A stretch of DNA of 64,000 nt, taken from NCBI RefSeq assembly GCF_018130145.1, contig NZ_JAFCMB010000016.1:85670-149669 (forward strand), in the 5' to 3' direction. Numbering within the stretch: position 1 is the stretch's first letter; each line of letters starts with the position of its first letter. The notes beneath the pieces are model-generated. The model was not told the DNA's origin and did not search any database. It worked only from the letters and a program-made list of their open reading frames with translations. Made by a program: the position numbers and the translations under genes. Source of the stretch: Bradyrhizobium sp. AUGA SZCCT0176. Lineage in GTDB: Bacteria; Pseudomonadota; Alphaproteobacteria; Rhizobiales; Xanthobacteraceae. This document shows, one piece after another, positions 42,976-50,493 of this stretch.

Positions 42976-43118
42976 GACCGTTCCCCTTGTTTGAGCTTCC
43001 CCTTCTTTGAGCGGGGGCACCCTACCGGCGCTCTGTTTCAGGACGACTTCGCGGCCCGGGAAAACGGTTTCGTCCCGGCCGACCTGTTCGGTGACGAAAT
43101 CGGCTCCCGCGGACATGC

Positions 43119-43201
43119 TGGAACCGAATACAAAATGGCGGATGACGCCTTCCGCCTTCACTCTTTGAACGACCGTGGACAGCTCGGCTCGATCCGCCCT
43201 G
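43119..43201. repeat. GGCGGATTAGCG-family repeat, right half
   Basis: GAACCGAATACAAAATGGCG, GATGACGCCTTCCGCCTTCA and GGACAGCTCGGCTCGATCCG match the right half of the copy at 46819. Confidence 0.65.
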
Positions 43202-43421
43202 CGGACCGACACCTTGGTATGGCTCGCCCTCTCCCTCGGGCCCAATCGACCGCAAACGCACCGCCACGTAGCGTCGTCGATGCCGTGCGAAGGCGGCGGC
43301 GGTCAGCAGGGACAACATGAGCCAGGCGGCTGTCACAAACGACCAGGCTGCCTCGTCTTGAGGATCAGCGCGGTAAATTCTGTCGATGCCGCGGCCGCCA
43401 ACCCAAGGAGTCCTTTCCATC

Positions 43422-43571
43422 ATGTCGTCGCAACAACAACGCCTGAACTGCGCCCGGCAGGCCCCCGAGCTGTTGCTGCATGAGTATCTTCGCGAAGATG
43501 CTTCCAGTTTCACGGACCAAACCACTCCGCACGGCGATCGCGCTTCGAAGCCGCGCGACGGGAGGGTTTGA
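43422..43571 (+). CDS. Possible small protein coupled to the NAD(P)-binding gene (49 aa)
   Basis: ATG 43422 follows AAGGAG. MSSQQQRLNCARQAPELLLH then a polar tail. The stop overlaps the next start as TGATG. No family recognised; it may be a leader gene. Confidence 0.38.
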   Translation: MSSQQQRLNCARQAPELLLHEYLREDASSFTDQTTPHGDRASKPRDGRV

Positions 43572-44218
43572 TGAACGTCGTTGTCTTTGGTGCAACGGGG
43601 TCGACAGGACGGCTCGTCGTTGAGTCCGCCTTGTCCGCGGGTCACGTCGTCACTGCCTTTGTCCGTGACCCAAAGCGCATGCCCTTGACGCATCCGAGTC
43701 TCAGAATCGTCAAGGGCGATGCAATGGATCCGGCCTCGGTGGCATCTGCGGTCCAGGGTACGGATGCAATCATCTGCACGTTGGGGGCGATACCTCAGGC
43801 GAAAGACGATCGGGGTCGACGCCAGCCCGGTGTCCCGGTTTGCTCGGTGGGAACCAGGAACATTCTGGCCGCCATGCCTCGAGGCCGGGGCCGGCTCATC
43901 GTTGAGAGTTCGGTGAGTGTCGGTGAGAGCTACCACACCGGGAGTTTCGGCGCAGGCTTCCTGGTCAAGCTCGCACTCAAGGAGGTGATGGCAGACAAGG
44001 AGGAACAGGAGGCAGCTGTTCGGGAGAGTGACTGCGATTGGACGATCGTTCGGCCGGCAACGCTGACATTCAAGCCGGCTCGCGGAAACCTGAAGGCCGG
44101 GACCGATCTGCGCTGGAACATCACCTCAACAGCCACCCGCGCTGATGTGGCCGAGTACATGGTCAAGATCCTCGATGACCGCGCGACCTACAAGAAGGCC
44201 ATAACGGTGCGCAGCTAG
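43571..44218 (+). CDS. NAD(P)H-binding (NmrA/SDR-like) protein
   Basis: A 215-residue Rossmann protein: VVVFGATGSTGRLVVE is the dinucleotide loop, and AVQGTDAIICTLGA and DCDWTIVRPATL match the atypical SDR/biliverdin-reductase-B-like group. ATG 43571 is preferred over TTG 43568. It may be a reductase or a redox sensor; the partner is not evident. Confidence 0.85.
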   Translation: MNVVVFGATGSTGRLVVESALSAGHVVTAFVRDPKRMPLTHPSLRIVKGDAMDPASVASAVQGTDAIICTLGAIPQAKDDRGRRQPGVPVCSVGTRNILAAMPRGRGRLIVESSVSVGESYHTGSFGAGFLVKLALKEVMADKEEQEAAVRESDCDWTIVRPATLTFKPARGNLKAGTDLRWNITSTATRADVAEYMVKILDDRATYKKAITVRS

Positions 44219-44649
44219 GTTTGGCGGCGAACGGTCGTATGCCCGTTGAGTGGAACATCGTTCACGGTAGGAGAACTACGGGAGTTCGCGAACGTCGATC
44301 CGGTCGGTGAGATGCATCAAGCCGATTATTGCGGCCAAGGTCGCCACGCCAAAACGTTGCGATAACCGCGAGCAATGGTACCGGTTTCCGGATTTTTAAA
44401 ACGGCCCCAACGAGGGGCCGCCAACCCGAATGGTACGGGTTTTCCTCCAGCAGTCGGGGGGCACCTTTCTGGCTGGAAGCTTCAATCAGACGCTCTGACA
44501 AGTCAGAGGTTCCAAGGGCGGATTAGCGACAGCGTCATGCGCCGTTCGGCCGTTGCTTCATTCGACTACGAGCCGGAAAGACGACGGCAGGGGTCTCTAA
44601 CCAAAGAGGCCGCCAACCGCAGCGGGCCTACGGCTGTTGTCGTTCAAAT
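44219..44649. other. Gene-poor stretch with hairpins and a partial repeat
   Basis: Contains a hairpin CGGCCCC-AACGA-GGGGCCG at 44402-44420 that, read leftward, is followed by TTTTAAAAA (terminator-like). Direct repeats AATGGTACCGGTTT / AATGGTACGGGTTT flank it. A partial repeat copy lies at 44513-44552 (GGCGGATTAGCGACAGCGTC) and a degenerate hairpin at 44601-44627. No gene is supported. Confidence 0.4.
44402..44420 (-). terminator. Terminator-like hairpin, no obvious gene
   Basis: A 7-bp GC stem with T-run on the minus-strand side, 230 bases beyond the end of the gene at 44650. Confidence 0.4.
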
Positions 44650-44859
44650 TCAAGCCTCCGCGCTGACGAAACTATCGAACAACTCGTAAGCCTGTTGCGG
44701 CGTCTTTCCTTCCTTGAATGCGTTTGGGAAACTGAAAATCGCATCCGCTAGAAGGAATTCATCCTGGACAGGAAACAGGGCGCGAAGTTCGGCGAGCCAG
44801 TTCGCATATGAGGGAGGGTTGAACTTGCCCAAGGTGTAGTTATCGCTGAATGCGTGCAT
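44650..44859 (-). CDS. Hypothetical protein coupled to paralog 3 (69 aa)
   Basis: MHAFSDNYTLGKFNPPSYAN then LAELRALFPVQDEFLLADAI and a C-terminal helix. Start ATG 44859 overlaps the paralog stop (TAATG). No family recognised; unrelated to the ORFs coupled to paralogs 2 and 4. Confidence 0.6.
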   Translation of the reverse strand: MHAFSDNYTLGKFNPPSYANWLAELRALFPVQDEFLLADAIFSFPNAFKEGKTPQQAYELFDSFVSAEA

Positions 44860-45059
44860 TAGTTCGGAACCTTCAGGCCGGGAGATCGCAGCCAGTCGCT
44901 CAAGTGCGATCCGGTCTCGGCTTGTCGTGCCTTGCGGATTGTGGCTTCCCGAACCGCGCCGGGTGGAAGCAATTTGGCTTGCTCGCGCAAGCAGTGTGCT
45001 TCTTCGGCAAGACGTTGCTCCAGGATTTCAGGTGGTGTGTCGTGCTGCCTCTGCTGCAT
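44859..45059 (-). CDS. Small helical paralog family, member 3 (66 aa)
   Basis: MQQRQHDTPPEILEQRLAEE, LREQAKLLPPGAVREATIRK, then ARQAETGSHLSDWLRSPGLK. The conserved PPG, ARQAET and WLxSPGL elements are present. It has the shared leader and is coupled to the 69-residue gene by TAATG. Confidence 0.75.
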   Translation of the reverse strand: MQQRQHDTPPEILEQRLAEEAHCLREQAKLLPPGAVREATIRKARQAETGSHLSDWLRSPGLKVPN

Positions 45060-45109
45060 AGGGCTGCTCCGTTCCATAAAGGAAGGCGGGAGCGCAAACC
45101 GCGCGTTCT

Positions 45110-45146
45110 CATCACCGATAGGGGCCAACAGGAGCGGTGCGGTGAC
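45110..45146 (-). promoter_or_regulatory. Conserved leader inverted repeat, copy 2
   Basis: CATCACCGATAGGGGCC...GCGGTGCGGTGAC; arms CATCACC/GGTGAC(C) as in the leaders of members 2 and 4, though the right arm is less perfect. Confidence 0.45.
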
Positions 45147-45209
45147 CAGTGCAATCTGCCATGTCCGGCAGCCGACATCTGGTCAATACAGCTCACATCG
45201 CGAAATGTT

Positions 45210-45288
45210 AACAGCTCAAATCAGCGCGTAGGGTGGATTAGCGACAGCGTAATCCGCCGTCCGAACCAACGACAAAATGGCGGAATAC
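45210..45288. repeat. GGCGGATTAGCG-family repeat copy
   Basis: GCGCGTAGGGTGGATTAGCG, ACAGCGTAATCCGCCGTCCG, AACCAACGACAAAATGGCGG. Near-identical in its first 50 bases to the copies at 46134, 46622 and 46819. Lies at the 3' side of the gene at 45308. Confidence 0.8.
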
Positions 45289-45307
45289 TTTTTATGGTCT
45301 CATAGCA

Positions 45308-45544
45308 TCACTTGGTCGGCGTCAATTCCAGCATCTTCTTTTCCGCAGCGTCGTATACCTTGACTTGGAGCATCGGAAACTCGGCTTTGAGATCCCTCGC
45401 CCTTTTCTGCGCCGCTTCCAGTGTTGGAAATACCGTCTTCATCCGGCCATCGACTTCCAGGCCAAAGCCCGCGGTCATCACAAGGTCAGCGCGTGTGATG
45501 TTACGGGGTTGCGGCTCGTCCGGTATCGTCAGAGGCTTTTTCAT
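45308..45544 (-). CDS. Small hypothetical protein (78 aa)
   Basis: ATG 45544 follows AAGGAG. MKKPLTIPDEPQPRNITRAD then MKTVFPTLEAAQKRARDLKA and VKVYDAAEKKMLEL; a beta-alpha-beta pattern with a basic helix. No family recognised. Confidence 0.62.
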   Translation of the reverse strand: MKKPLTIPDEPQPRNITRADLVMTAGFGLEVDGRMKTVFPTLEAAQKRARDLKAEFPMLQVKVYDAAEKKMLELTPTK

Positions 45545-45677
45545 GGCAACTCCTTGGGTTGCCCCCTCCCTATCTAATCACTGCCCTCCTCGATAGAAGA
45601 GCAACGCCTTTCGCGAGGTCGTCCTGGTCGGTCAATCCTTCGACTTTTTCAGCGTGTCGGTCGGCCATCAGATCTCG

Positions 45678-45788
45678 TCAAAGGTGTTTGGCCTTTTCCG
45701 TGGCCCCGCTGTCATCCGCGCAAACCATCGGCTCGTATCCGATGAAATGCCCGTCCTCGCCTACGATGTAAGCGCGATACGCTGGCAT
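45678..45788 (-). CDS. Truncated small conserved protein coupled to paralog 4 (36 aa)
   Basis: MPAYRAYIVGEDGHFIGYEP then MVCADDSGATEKAKHL and a stop. I recognise the family (Bradyrhizobium hypothetical proteins of about 50-60 residues, AYxxGxDGHF...CADD). This copy ends early, lacking the usual VELW-type C-terminus. The start overlaps the paralog stop as TGATG. Confidence 0.55.
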   Translation of the reverse strand: MPAYRAYIVGEDGHFIGYEPMVCADDSGATEKAKHL

Positions 45789-45985
45789 CAACGGCGCGCT
45801 TGCAGGCCCGGCGACCCTAGCCACTCTTGGACCTGCAAGGCGGTCTCCAACTGGCGAACCTGACGAATGAGATTGTCGCGCTTGATCCCCGGCGGCGTGC
45901 CTTGGGCTACTTTACGGAGGCGTTCTGCTTCGTGAGATAGACGTTGATGGAGTGGTGCGGACTGTTTGAAACGGCGTCGCTGCAT
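45788..45985 (-). CDS. Small helical paralog family, member 4 (65 aa)
   Basis: MQRRRFKQSAPLHQRLSHEA, RLRKVAQGTPPGIKRDNLIR, then QVRQLETALQVQEWLGSPGL. Closest to member 2. It has the shared leader and is coupled to the truncated gene at 45678. Confidence 0.75.
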   Translation of the reverse strand: MQRRRFKQSAPLHQRLSHEAERLRKVAQGTPPGIKRDNLIRQVRQLETALQVQEWLGSPGLQARR

Positions 45986-46033
45986 GGGCGCTGCTCCATT
46001 CCTTGAGGGAGGCGGGAGCGCAACTGGCGTTCT

Positions 46034-46068
46034 CATCACCGATAGAAGCCGATGGCCGGGCGGTGATC
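46034..46068 (-). promoter_or_regulatory. Conserved leader inverted repeat, copy 3
   Basis: CATCACCGATAGAAGCCGAT then GGCCGGGCGGTGATCG; arms CATCACCG/CGGTGAT. Strongly similar to copy 1 at 41206. Confidence 0.5.
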
Positions 46069-46133
46069 GGGACAATCTGGCATGTCTGCTGTCCGACATA
46101 GTGATCAATATTGCTCACATCGCGAAATCGTTA

Positions 46134-46199
46134 GCAGCGCATAGGGTGGATTAGCGACAGCGTAATCCGCCGTCCGAACCAAAGACAAAATGGCGGCCC
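46134..46199. repeat. GGCGGATTAGCG-family repeat copy
   Basis: GCGCATAGGGTGGATTAGCG, ACAGCGTAATCCGCCGTCCG, AACCAAAGACAAAATGGCGG. It abuts the stop of paralog 5. Confidence 0.8.
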
Positions 46200-46399
46200 T
46201 ACGCTTTGGTCAGAGCATTCTGGCGGGGTGCCGCAACCCTCTTGCTAGCCGGCTCTGCAAGTTGCGCTTCGCGAGCAAGCCTGTCGCGCTCCACCACCCC
46301 GGGCAGAGCCATTCGAGCCTCTCTCCAGCGACGCTCGGCCTCCTTCAACAGGCCTTTGTCGAGCGGGTCGATTTGTTTGAAACGTCGCCCTTCGGTCAT
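46199..46399 (-). CDS. Small helical paralog family, member 5 (66 aa)
   Basis: MTEGRRFKQIDPLDKGLLKE, RRWREARMALPGVVERDRLA, then a C-terminus QLAEPASKRVAAPRQNALTK that has lost the WLxSPGL motif, possibly by fusion to repeat-derived sequence. It lacks the shared leader and a coupled partner. Confidence 0.6.
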   Translation of the reverse strand: MTEGRRFKQIDPLDKGLLKEAERRWREARMALPGVVERDRLAREAQLAEPASKRVAAPRQNALTKA

Positions 46400-46621
46400 A
46401 GGCCTTTCCTTTAGAGGAACGGCTAGTGGCCGAAATAGGCCACTCGCAGATTCAAAATTGGCCACTCACGCAACAGCGCCCCAAAGCCGAATGATGCTTA
46501 GTGGCGCTGTGCTAGCCCCGGAAAGTGCAATCCCCCGGTAGCTATCTGTCTGCAGGGACGGGCAAAGGTTCAAAGGATTGTTTTGGAACCGGCGCCGGGC
46601 CGGAGTGCTCGGTCAAGGGTG

Positions 46622-46715
46622 GCATCAGCGCGTAGGGCGGATTAGCGACAGCGTAATCCGCCGTCCGGTCGAAACCAAAGCGGCGGAGGCCTTCGGCTCA
46701 ATCCGCCTACGGCCC
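46622..46715. repeat. GGCGGATTAGCG-family repeat copy
   Basis: GCGCGTAGGGCGGATTAGCG, ACAGCGTAATCCGCCGTCCG, GTCGAAACCAAAGCGGCGGA, then CTTCGGCTCAATCCGCC. A shortened right half compared with 46819. Confidence 0.78.
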
Positions 46716-46818
46716 TAAATGGTACGCCGCCGAGCTCGAAATACAGTGTCCCGGCGGCGCCCTGTCTCATACTGGGCCGATAATCCCCAGCCGGTTATCC
46801 CCTGCAATTCACAGGCCA

Positions 46819-46950
46819 GCGCAGCGCGTAGGCCGGATTAGCGACAGCGTAATCCGCCGTTCGAACCAAAGGCAAATGGCGGATTACGCCTTCCGCCTTC
46901 GCTCTCTTAGCTACGGCGGACAAGTCGGCTCAATCCGCCCTAGGGCCCTG
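46819..46950. repeat. GGCGGATTAGCG-family repeat, full-length reference copy
   Basis: Left part GCGCGTAGGCCGGATTAGCG with AATCCGCCGTTCGAACC; centre AAATGGCGGATTACGCCTTC; right part CTACGGCGGACAAGTCGGCT and CAATCCGCCCTAGGGCCCT. The arms GGCGGATT and AATCCGCC are self-complementary. It supplies the stop codon of the SRAP gene. Confidence 0.8.
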
Positions 46951-47605
46951 CCGGTTTGTCTTCCTTGTCCACGCCGCGCGCCACAATCATCAGCTCATCA
47001 TCCGGCAACGGCCTCTGCAGTACCTTGGCCTCATCCCACGGTCCGCGCATCCAGACGTCGCGTTCCTCGTCGGTCGTCAGGATCACCGGCATCGCCTTGG
47101 GATGAACAGGCTCGACAATCGCATTCGGCGTGGTCGTCAGGAAGCCGTAGACGTTGTGAGGGCCGGGGATCGGCTTTGACTTGGTGCCGCGATCGCCCTT
47201 GAACACGGTCCAGATGCCGCCGAAGGCGAACAGCGGCCGGTCGTCATTGAGGGCGAACCAGACCACGTCCTTCTTTTTCGTCTCCGGATTCGGCTCCGGC
47301 GCGTATTCCGCAAAGCTGTTCACCGGCACCAGGCAGCGGTTGTCCGGCTTCAGCCAGCCGCGCCAGTGCGGCGACGAAGTGTTGCGGATGTTGGTGACTG
47401 GCGGGCCGCCGGTGCGCGGCGGCGGCGGCATGCCCCAGCGCATCGTCACCAATTCAGTACCGTGATCGGTGTTGCGCACCACAGGCGCGGGATAGTCGGG
47501 GAAGACGCCGGGCATCGGCGCGAGGTTGCCGACGTAACGATTGACGACGCGAAACAGCGCGGCAATCGCGGCCTGATTGGTGGTGATCGAATAAAGATTG
47601 CACAT
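46940..47605 (-). CDS. SOS-response-associated peptidase (SRAP/YedK/HMCES)
   Basis: 221 residues. ATG 47605 is required because the catalytic Cys must be residue 2: MCNLYSITTNQAAI. Other SRAP elements are TNIRNTS (Asn), VPVNSFAEYAP (Glu) and VHPKAMPVILT (His). The enzyme forms a covalent adduct with abasic sites in single-stranded DNA, protecting them. It lies 2 bases behind a zinc-ribbon gene. A decayed copy of its C-terminus is at 40316. Confidence 0.92.
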   Translation of the reverse strand: MCNLYSITTNQAAIAALFRVVNRYVGNLAPMPGVFPDYPAPVVRNTDHGTELVTMRWGMPPPPRTGGPPVTNIRNTSSPHWRGWLKPDNRCLVPVNSFAEYAPEPNPETKKKDVVWFALNDDRPLFAFGGIWTVFKGDRGTKSKPIPGPHNVYGFLTTTPNAIVEPVHPKAMPVILTTDEERDVWMRGPWDEAKVLQRPLPDDELMIVARGVDKEDKPAGP

Positions 47606-47607
47606 GA

Positions 47608-48024
47608 TCAGTCGCGTTCTCCCGGCCACCATTTAGATGCCGGATCGCTGGCCGATATTTTGTTCGGCCGGAGAGCCACCAGATGACTGCGCTTGTAAGG
47701 ATGGCGGCGGACCTGCGAACAGTCCCGGCAACGCATATACCGTTCCAGTTCATGAATTGGCGTCGCCTTCGGCCGGCGTACAGTGTTCAGCGCCACCGTC
47801 TGGTGCGTCTTGCAGCCAAGACATTTGACTTCGAGGTAGAGGTACCCGGCATTGAGCGCGTCACCCAGCGCCGGTGAGGGCTGCGCCGGTCCCTGAAAGC
47901 CGAGCATACGCTTGTTCCAGGCCTCGCAAGCCAAACGGTCTGCGGTCTTGCGCGCCCGGGCCGCATCTTCGGCGGCAGCCCGAACCGAGGCGCCATATAT
48001 GAATTCGCGTGACTTGGTGGTCAT
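47608..48024 (-). CDS. Hypothetical zinc-ribbon-like protein (138 aa)
   Basis: MTTKSREFIYGASVRAAAED opens a helical half with WNKRMLGFQGPAQP. The second half has two CxxC pairs, EVKCLGCKTHQTV and RYMRCRDCSQVR, about 33 residues apart. It is immediately upstream of, and probably co-transcribed with, the SRAP gene, so a DNA-damage link is possible. No named family. Confidence 0.7.
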   Translation of the reverse strand: MTTKSREFIYGASVRAAAEDAARARKTADRLACEAWNKRMLGFQGPAQPSPALGDALNAGYLYLEVKCLGCKTHQTVALNTVRRPKATPIHELERYMRCRDCSQVRRHPYKRSHLVALRPNKISASDPASKWWPGERD

Positions 48025-48166
48025 GGCCTATTGAAGCGCGGCGGGGCGTCCTACGGCAAGCCGCTACGGATTGGGGCTTGACGGCGGAGTCAACGCAAGG
48101 TGTTTCTGCAACAAGAACCCGCCAAGGAGGATCAATCTGCCATGCGGCGGGTTCGATGCGCCACTC

Positions 48167-48427
48167 ATGGGGACCAACCCGAAAACCTTGGTCTGCCAAC
48201 ATATCGCTCAAGGGCTAACGGGCCGCCAGCGCGTCGGCTTTTTTTGGACTTTGGACGACCCAAACAATCCGAGACCAGACGCTTGGTGCTTGGAATGTGA
48301 GAATAGATGCAGGCGTGAGGACGGCGAGTGGATCGGCCCCGCTTTGGAGCACCTTAAGCCAAAGGTGTTGTGTGGAGAGTGCTACGACTTCGCCAGGGCG
48401 TTTAACTTGGGCGAAAATCCCAATTAG
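48167..48427 (+). CDS. Cysteine-rich hypothetical protein (86 aa)
   Basis: MGTNPKTLVCQHIAQGLTGR then WCLECENRCRREDGEW and KVLCGECYDFARAFNLG. Three Cys clusters suggest zinc binding. ATG 48167 gives a compact protein; the frame is open to 48071 upstream. It converges on the gene at 48424 with a 4-base overlap. Confidence 0.6.
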   Translation: MGTNPKTLVCQHIAQGLTGRQRVGFFWTLDDPNNPRPDAWCLECENRCRREDGEWIGPALEHLKPKVLCGECYDFARAFNLGENPN

Positions 48428-48930
48428 GTCGAAACCAAAGCGGCGGATTGCATCGATGCATATTCTTGGGAAAACGCCACGGGCGTTGCAAATTTTTGAT
48501 TTAGCTTTCCTAGCAAGTCGGGAAAGTTCGTAACCCGAGCTTTCTTCTGGAATGGCGCCAATAGTTCATCGATTGTTGTGTTGGTTGCTACCTGCATATG
48601 GCCAATGGAGTGCAGCTGAACGAACAAGTACGCTTTTTCGAGCGACCCCCTCACTCCTCGCATTAGATCTTGAAAGGCCTTTGCCAGAATCCAATTTTCG
48701 TGCGCGCTGCGCCTTTCATCCGCGGTAATGCCTGGGCCGGTGATACTGAACCGGAAAAACGCCTCTTGCGATGCGGGCGGTGGTTCCGAGAGGTCAGCTT
48801 TGGCAAGGGCGCCAAAGTAAAGGTCCACGACCTCACGACACATACGCGCGGCGTTGTGTGCCGGGGCAGCTACTGCATCAGCATGAAGAGTTAGTGTTAG
48901 GTTGCGGCCTGGATTGGTATTCGAGGGCAT
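48424..48930 (-). CDS. Hypothetical protein (168 aa)
   Basis: Helical sequence with AARMCREVVDLYFGALAKAD, ENWILAKAFQDLMRGVRGSL and EKAYLFVQLHSIGHM, then LLAPFQKKARVTNFPDLLGK. Base use is less GC-biased than its neighbours, hinting at transfer. The stop lies in a fragment of the repeat family (GTCGAAACCAAAGCGGCGGA at 48429). No family recognised. Confidence 0.7.
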   Translation of the reverse strand: MPSNTNPGRNLTLTLHADAVAAPAHNAARMCREVVDLYFGALAKADLSEPPPASQEAFFRFSITGPGITADERRSAHENWILAKAFQDLMRGVRGSLEKAYLFVQLHSIGHMQVATNTTIDELLAPFQKKARVTNFPDLLGKLNQKFATPVAFSQEYASMQSAALVST

Positions 48931-48975
48931 TGTTGAATTCGCCAGGACACGGCCGACCTTGCCGAATCATCGGCA

Positions 48976-49067
48976 ATCAGCGCGCAGCAAGATTAGCGAC
49001 AGGGTAATCTACCGTCAGGATCAAACTCAAGGTGGCGTATTACGCCTTCGACTAATCCGCCCTAGCG
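48976..49067. repeat. GGCGGATTAGCG-family repeat, degenerate copy
   Basis: GCGCGCAGCAAGATTAGCGA, CAGGGTAATCTACCGTCAGG, GTGGCGTATTACGCCTTCGA, CTAATCCGCCCTAG. Last clear copy on the right edge of the cluster. Confidence 0.65.
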
Positions 49068-49799
49068 CTTGCTGGCTGTCTTGGCTGCTTTCCGGACTAC
49101 CAGCTTGACGGCAGGCTTTTACAGTGTCGGCTTCATCTTGAGCTTCCACTTCAAGACCTCGTCTCCGGCGTTTAATTCTGCTTTTGGTCAAGCGAATTTC
49201 TCGGTCGGCCTGTTAATAAGCTGGTTCTGAGGACACTTTGTCCCCGAGTAATACGGAAAACATGGGGAACGGAAGCGTTCCGCGTGGAGACTCCAGGACT
49301 TCGGAGCGTCAAATATACCCACGCGAGTCGGCGCCAACCGATTCGCCGTCCAGATGCGGGACCGGCCGACACCGGTCCCGGCGTTCTGGTGGCGGTCCTA
49401 TCTCTTCCGAGGAAGAGCTAGGGACCATCCATGTTACGGAAGGAACGTATGCCCGCCGTAGCATGCAGCCCCGTTGGTGGACTCAAGCGGTGGAGGCTCC
49501 GGGATACCGGGGTCTCCACACCCTTCCAGCAAGACTCAATTTCAGTCTCACTGAACTTCGTGCACGGTATGCACACGCGCATATTCGCGCAATACGATTT
49601 GTATCGTTAAGGGTTACATTCTTTGCAACCCAACCTCAGAAAACCTAGCAATTTCAGCGAACCCAATAATTCGCTGTATCACCTAGTGTCTATCTCGCCG
49701 CCGACCTGGGCGTTGTGGCTTCAATCCGCCTTACAGGCCTGAACTGAACGACGTCACACTATGCGCCCGCAAATCAATTTCCGCTTTCCAGAAATTCCC
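49068..49799. other. Intergenic, no supported gene
   Basis: The minus strand at 49064-49125 reads KPAVKLVVRKAAKTASKR to a stop, possibly the tail of a lost basic protein. The rest (49230-49640) has open frames on both strands with no family likeness; a small dyad GGAACGGAAGCGTTCC is at about 49265. GC content drops near 49560-49690. Confidence 0.35.
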
Positions 49800-50190
49800 C
49801 TTGACGACCACCCCGACTCACCTGGCATATCCATTCCCGTCTCATCCCTCTACGAGGGGCGTATCGCGATCGTCCGGACGCGGGGTGGGATGCGGTGGAC
49901 GCCGATGTTGCGCTTGACGCGCGCGACAAAGGCGTACGGTGAAGTCGTGTGGTCCTGACGCCCGTAACGGCGTCAAGTCTTTCGGGAGCCAACGCTTCCG
50001 AGGGGCGACGGTGGCAATAGAGACCGTCTCACCGGGGAGAGCGCGATATAAGCCGTAAAGCCATTGCGCAGGGAATGTCGGATGCTCTCCGCTGCCCTGT
50101 ATGCTCGTGTGCACCATCTTGTTGCACAATCGCACACGAGACCGCGGGTGCAGCGCGCACCCGGCATTCCCTGCTCCCTTGTTTTTGGGA
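49800..50190. repeat. Large dispersed repeat, family C
   Basis: The run CTACGAGGGGCGTATCGCGA, GTGGGATGCGGTGGACGC, GGTGAAGTCGTGTGGTCCTG, CACCGGGGAGAGCGCGATAT, AAGCCGTAAAGCCATTGCGC and GCACCCGGCATTCCCTGC is one that I recognise as recurring in many Bradyrhizobium intergenic regions. It has nested inverted parts such as GCAGGGAATG...CATTCCCTGC. Not coding. Confidence 0.65.
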
Positions 50191-50239
50191 GGAACGGATT
50201 GAACCACTCGGGCGCTTTGCGTCGCGGGATCGCGAAGGT

Positions 50240-50405
50240 GTGTCTGTCTCCGTCGTCCCGGACAAGCGAAACGCGATCTCAGATGCGCATTTGCGCATCG
50301 GGGGACCCATAGCCACCGAAGTCAATGATTGGAAGAAAGTCGTCGAACAGCGTCTCTCAACACAAGCGCCGCGGCGTATGGGTCCCGGCCTTCGCCGGGA
50401 CGACG
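50240..50405. repeat. Dispersed repeat, family D (GTCCCGG ends)
   Basis: Begins TCCGTCGTCCCGGACAAGCG, contains GCATCGGGGGACCCATAGCC, and ends ATGGGTCCCGGCCTTCGCCG then GGACGAC. The two ends and centre form inverted repeats. I recognise the type as common in Bradyrhizobium and Rhodopseudomonas. Confidence 0.65.
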
Positions 50406-50454
50406 TCCTTGAGGGGCAAATCCGGCGGCCAAACGACGGCCCAAGCACCCGAAA

Positions 50455-50493
50455 TTAACCCTTTGCTAACCATACACCGGGCAAAATTTGCCC
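50455..50493. promoter_or_regulatory. CtrA-like box and palindrome upstream of flhA
   Basis: TTAA-CCCTTTG-CTAAC at 50455-50470 resembles the CtrA consensus TTAA-N7-TTAAC with one mismatch. GGGCAAA-A-TTTGCCC at 50479-50493 is a perfect dyad. Both lie 145-180 bases before the flhA start. Confidence 0.45.

Noticed and set aside
43022..43423. Minus-strand frame starting MERTPWVGG with one hydrophobic segment
   Set aside because: It runs through a repeat copy (43119-43201), and its far end is Arg/Pro low complexity. A real small membrane protein near 43300-43420 cannot be excluded, but support is too weak to list.
39990..49067. Possible CRISPR array
   Set aside because: The repeats are palindromic, 60-130 bases long, irregularly spaced and separated by genes; there are no uniform spacers and no cas genes.
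49238..49648. 136-residue rightward open frame
   Set aside because: No ribosome site, no family likeness and unusual composition; treated as non-coding.
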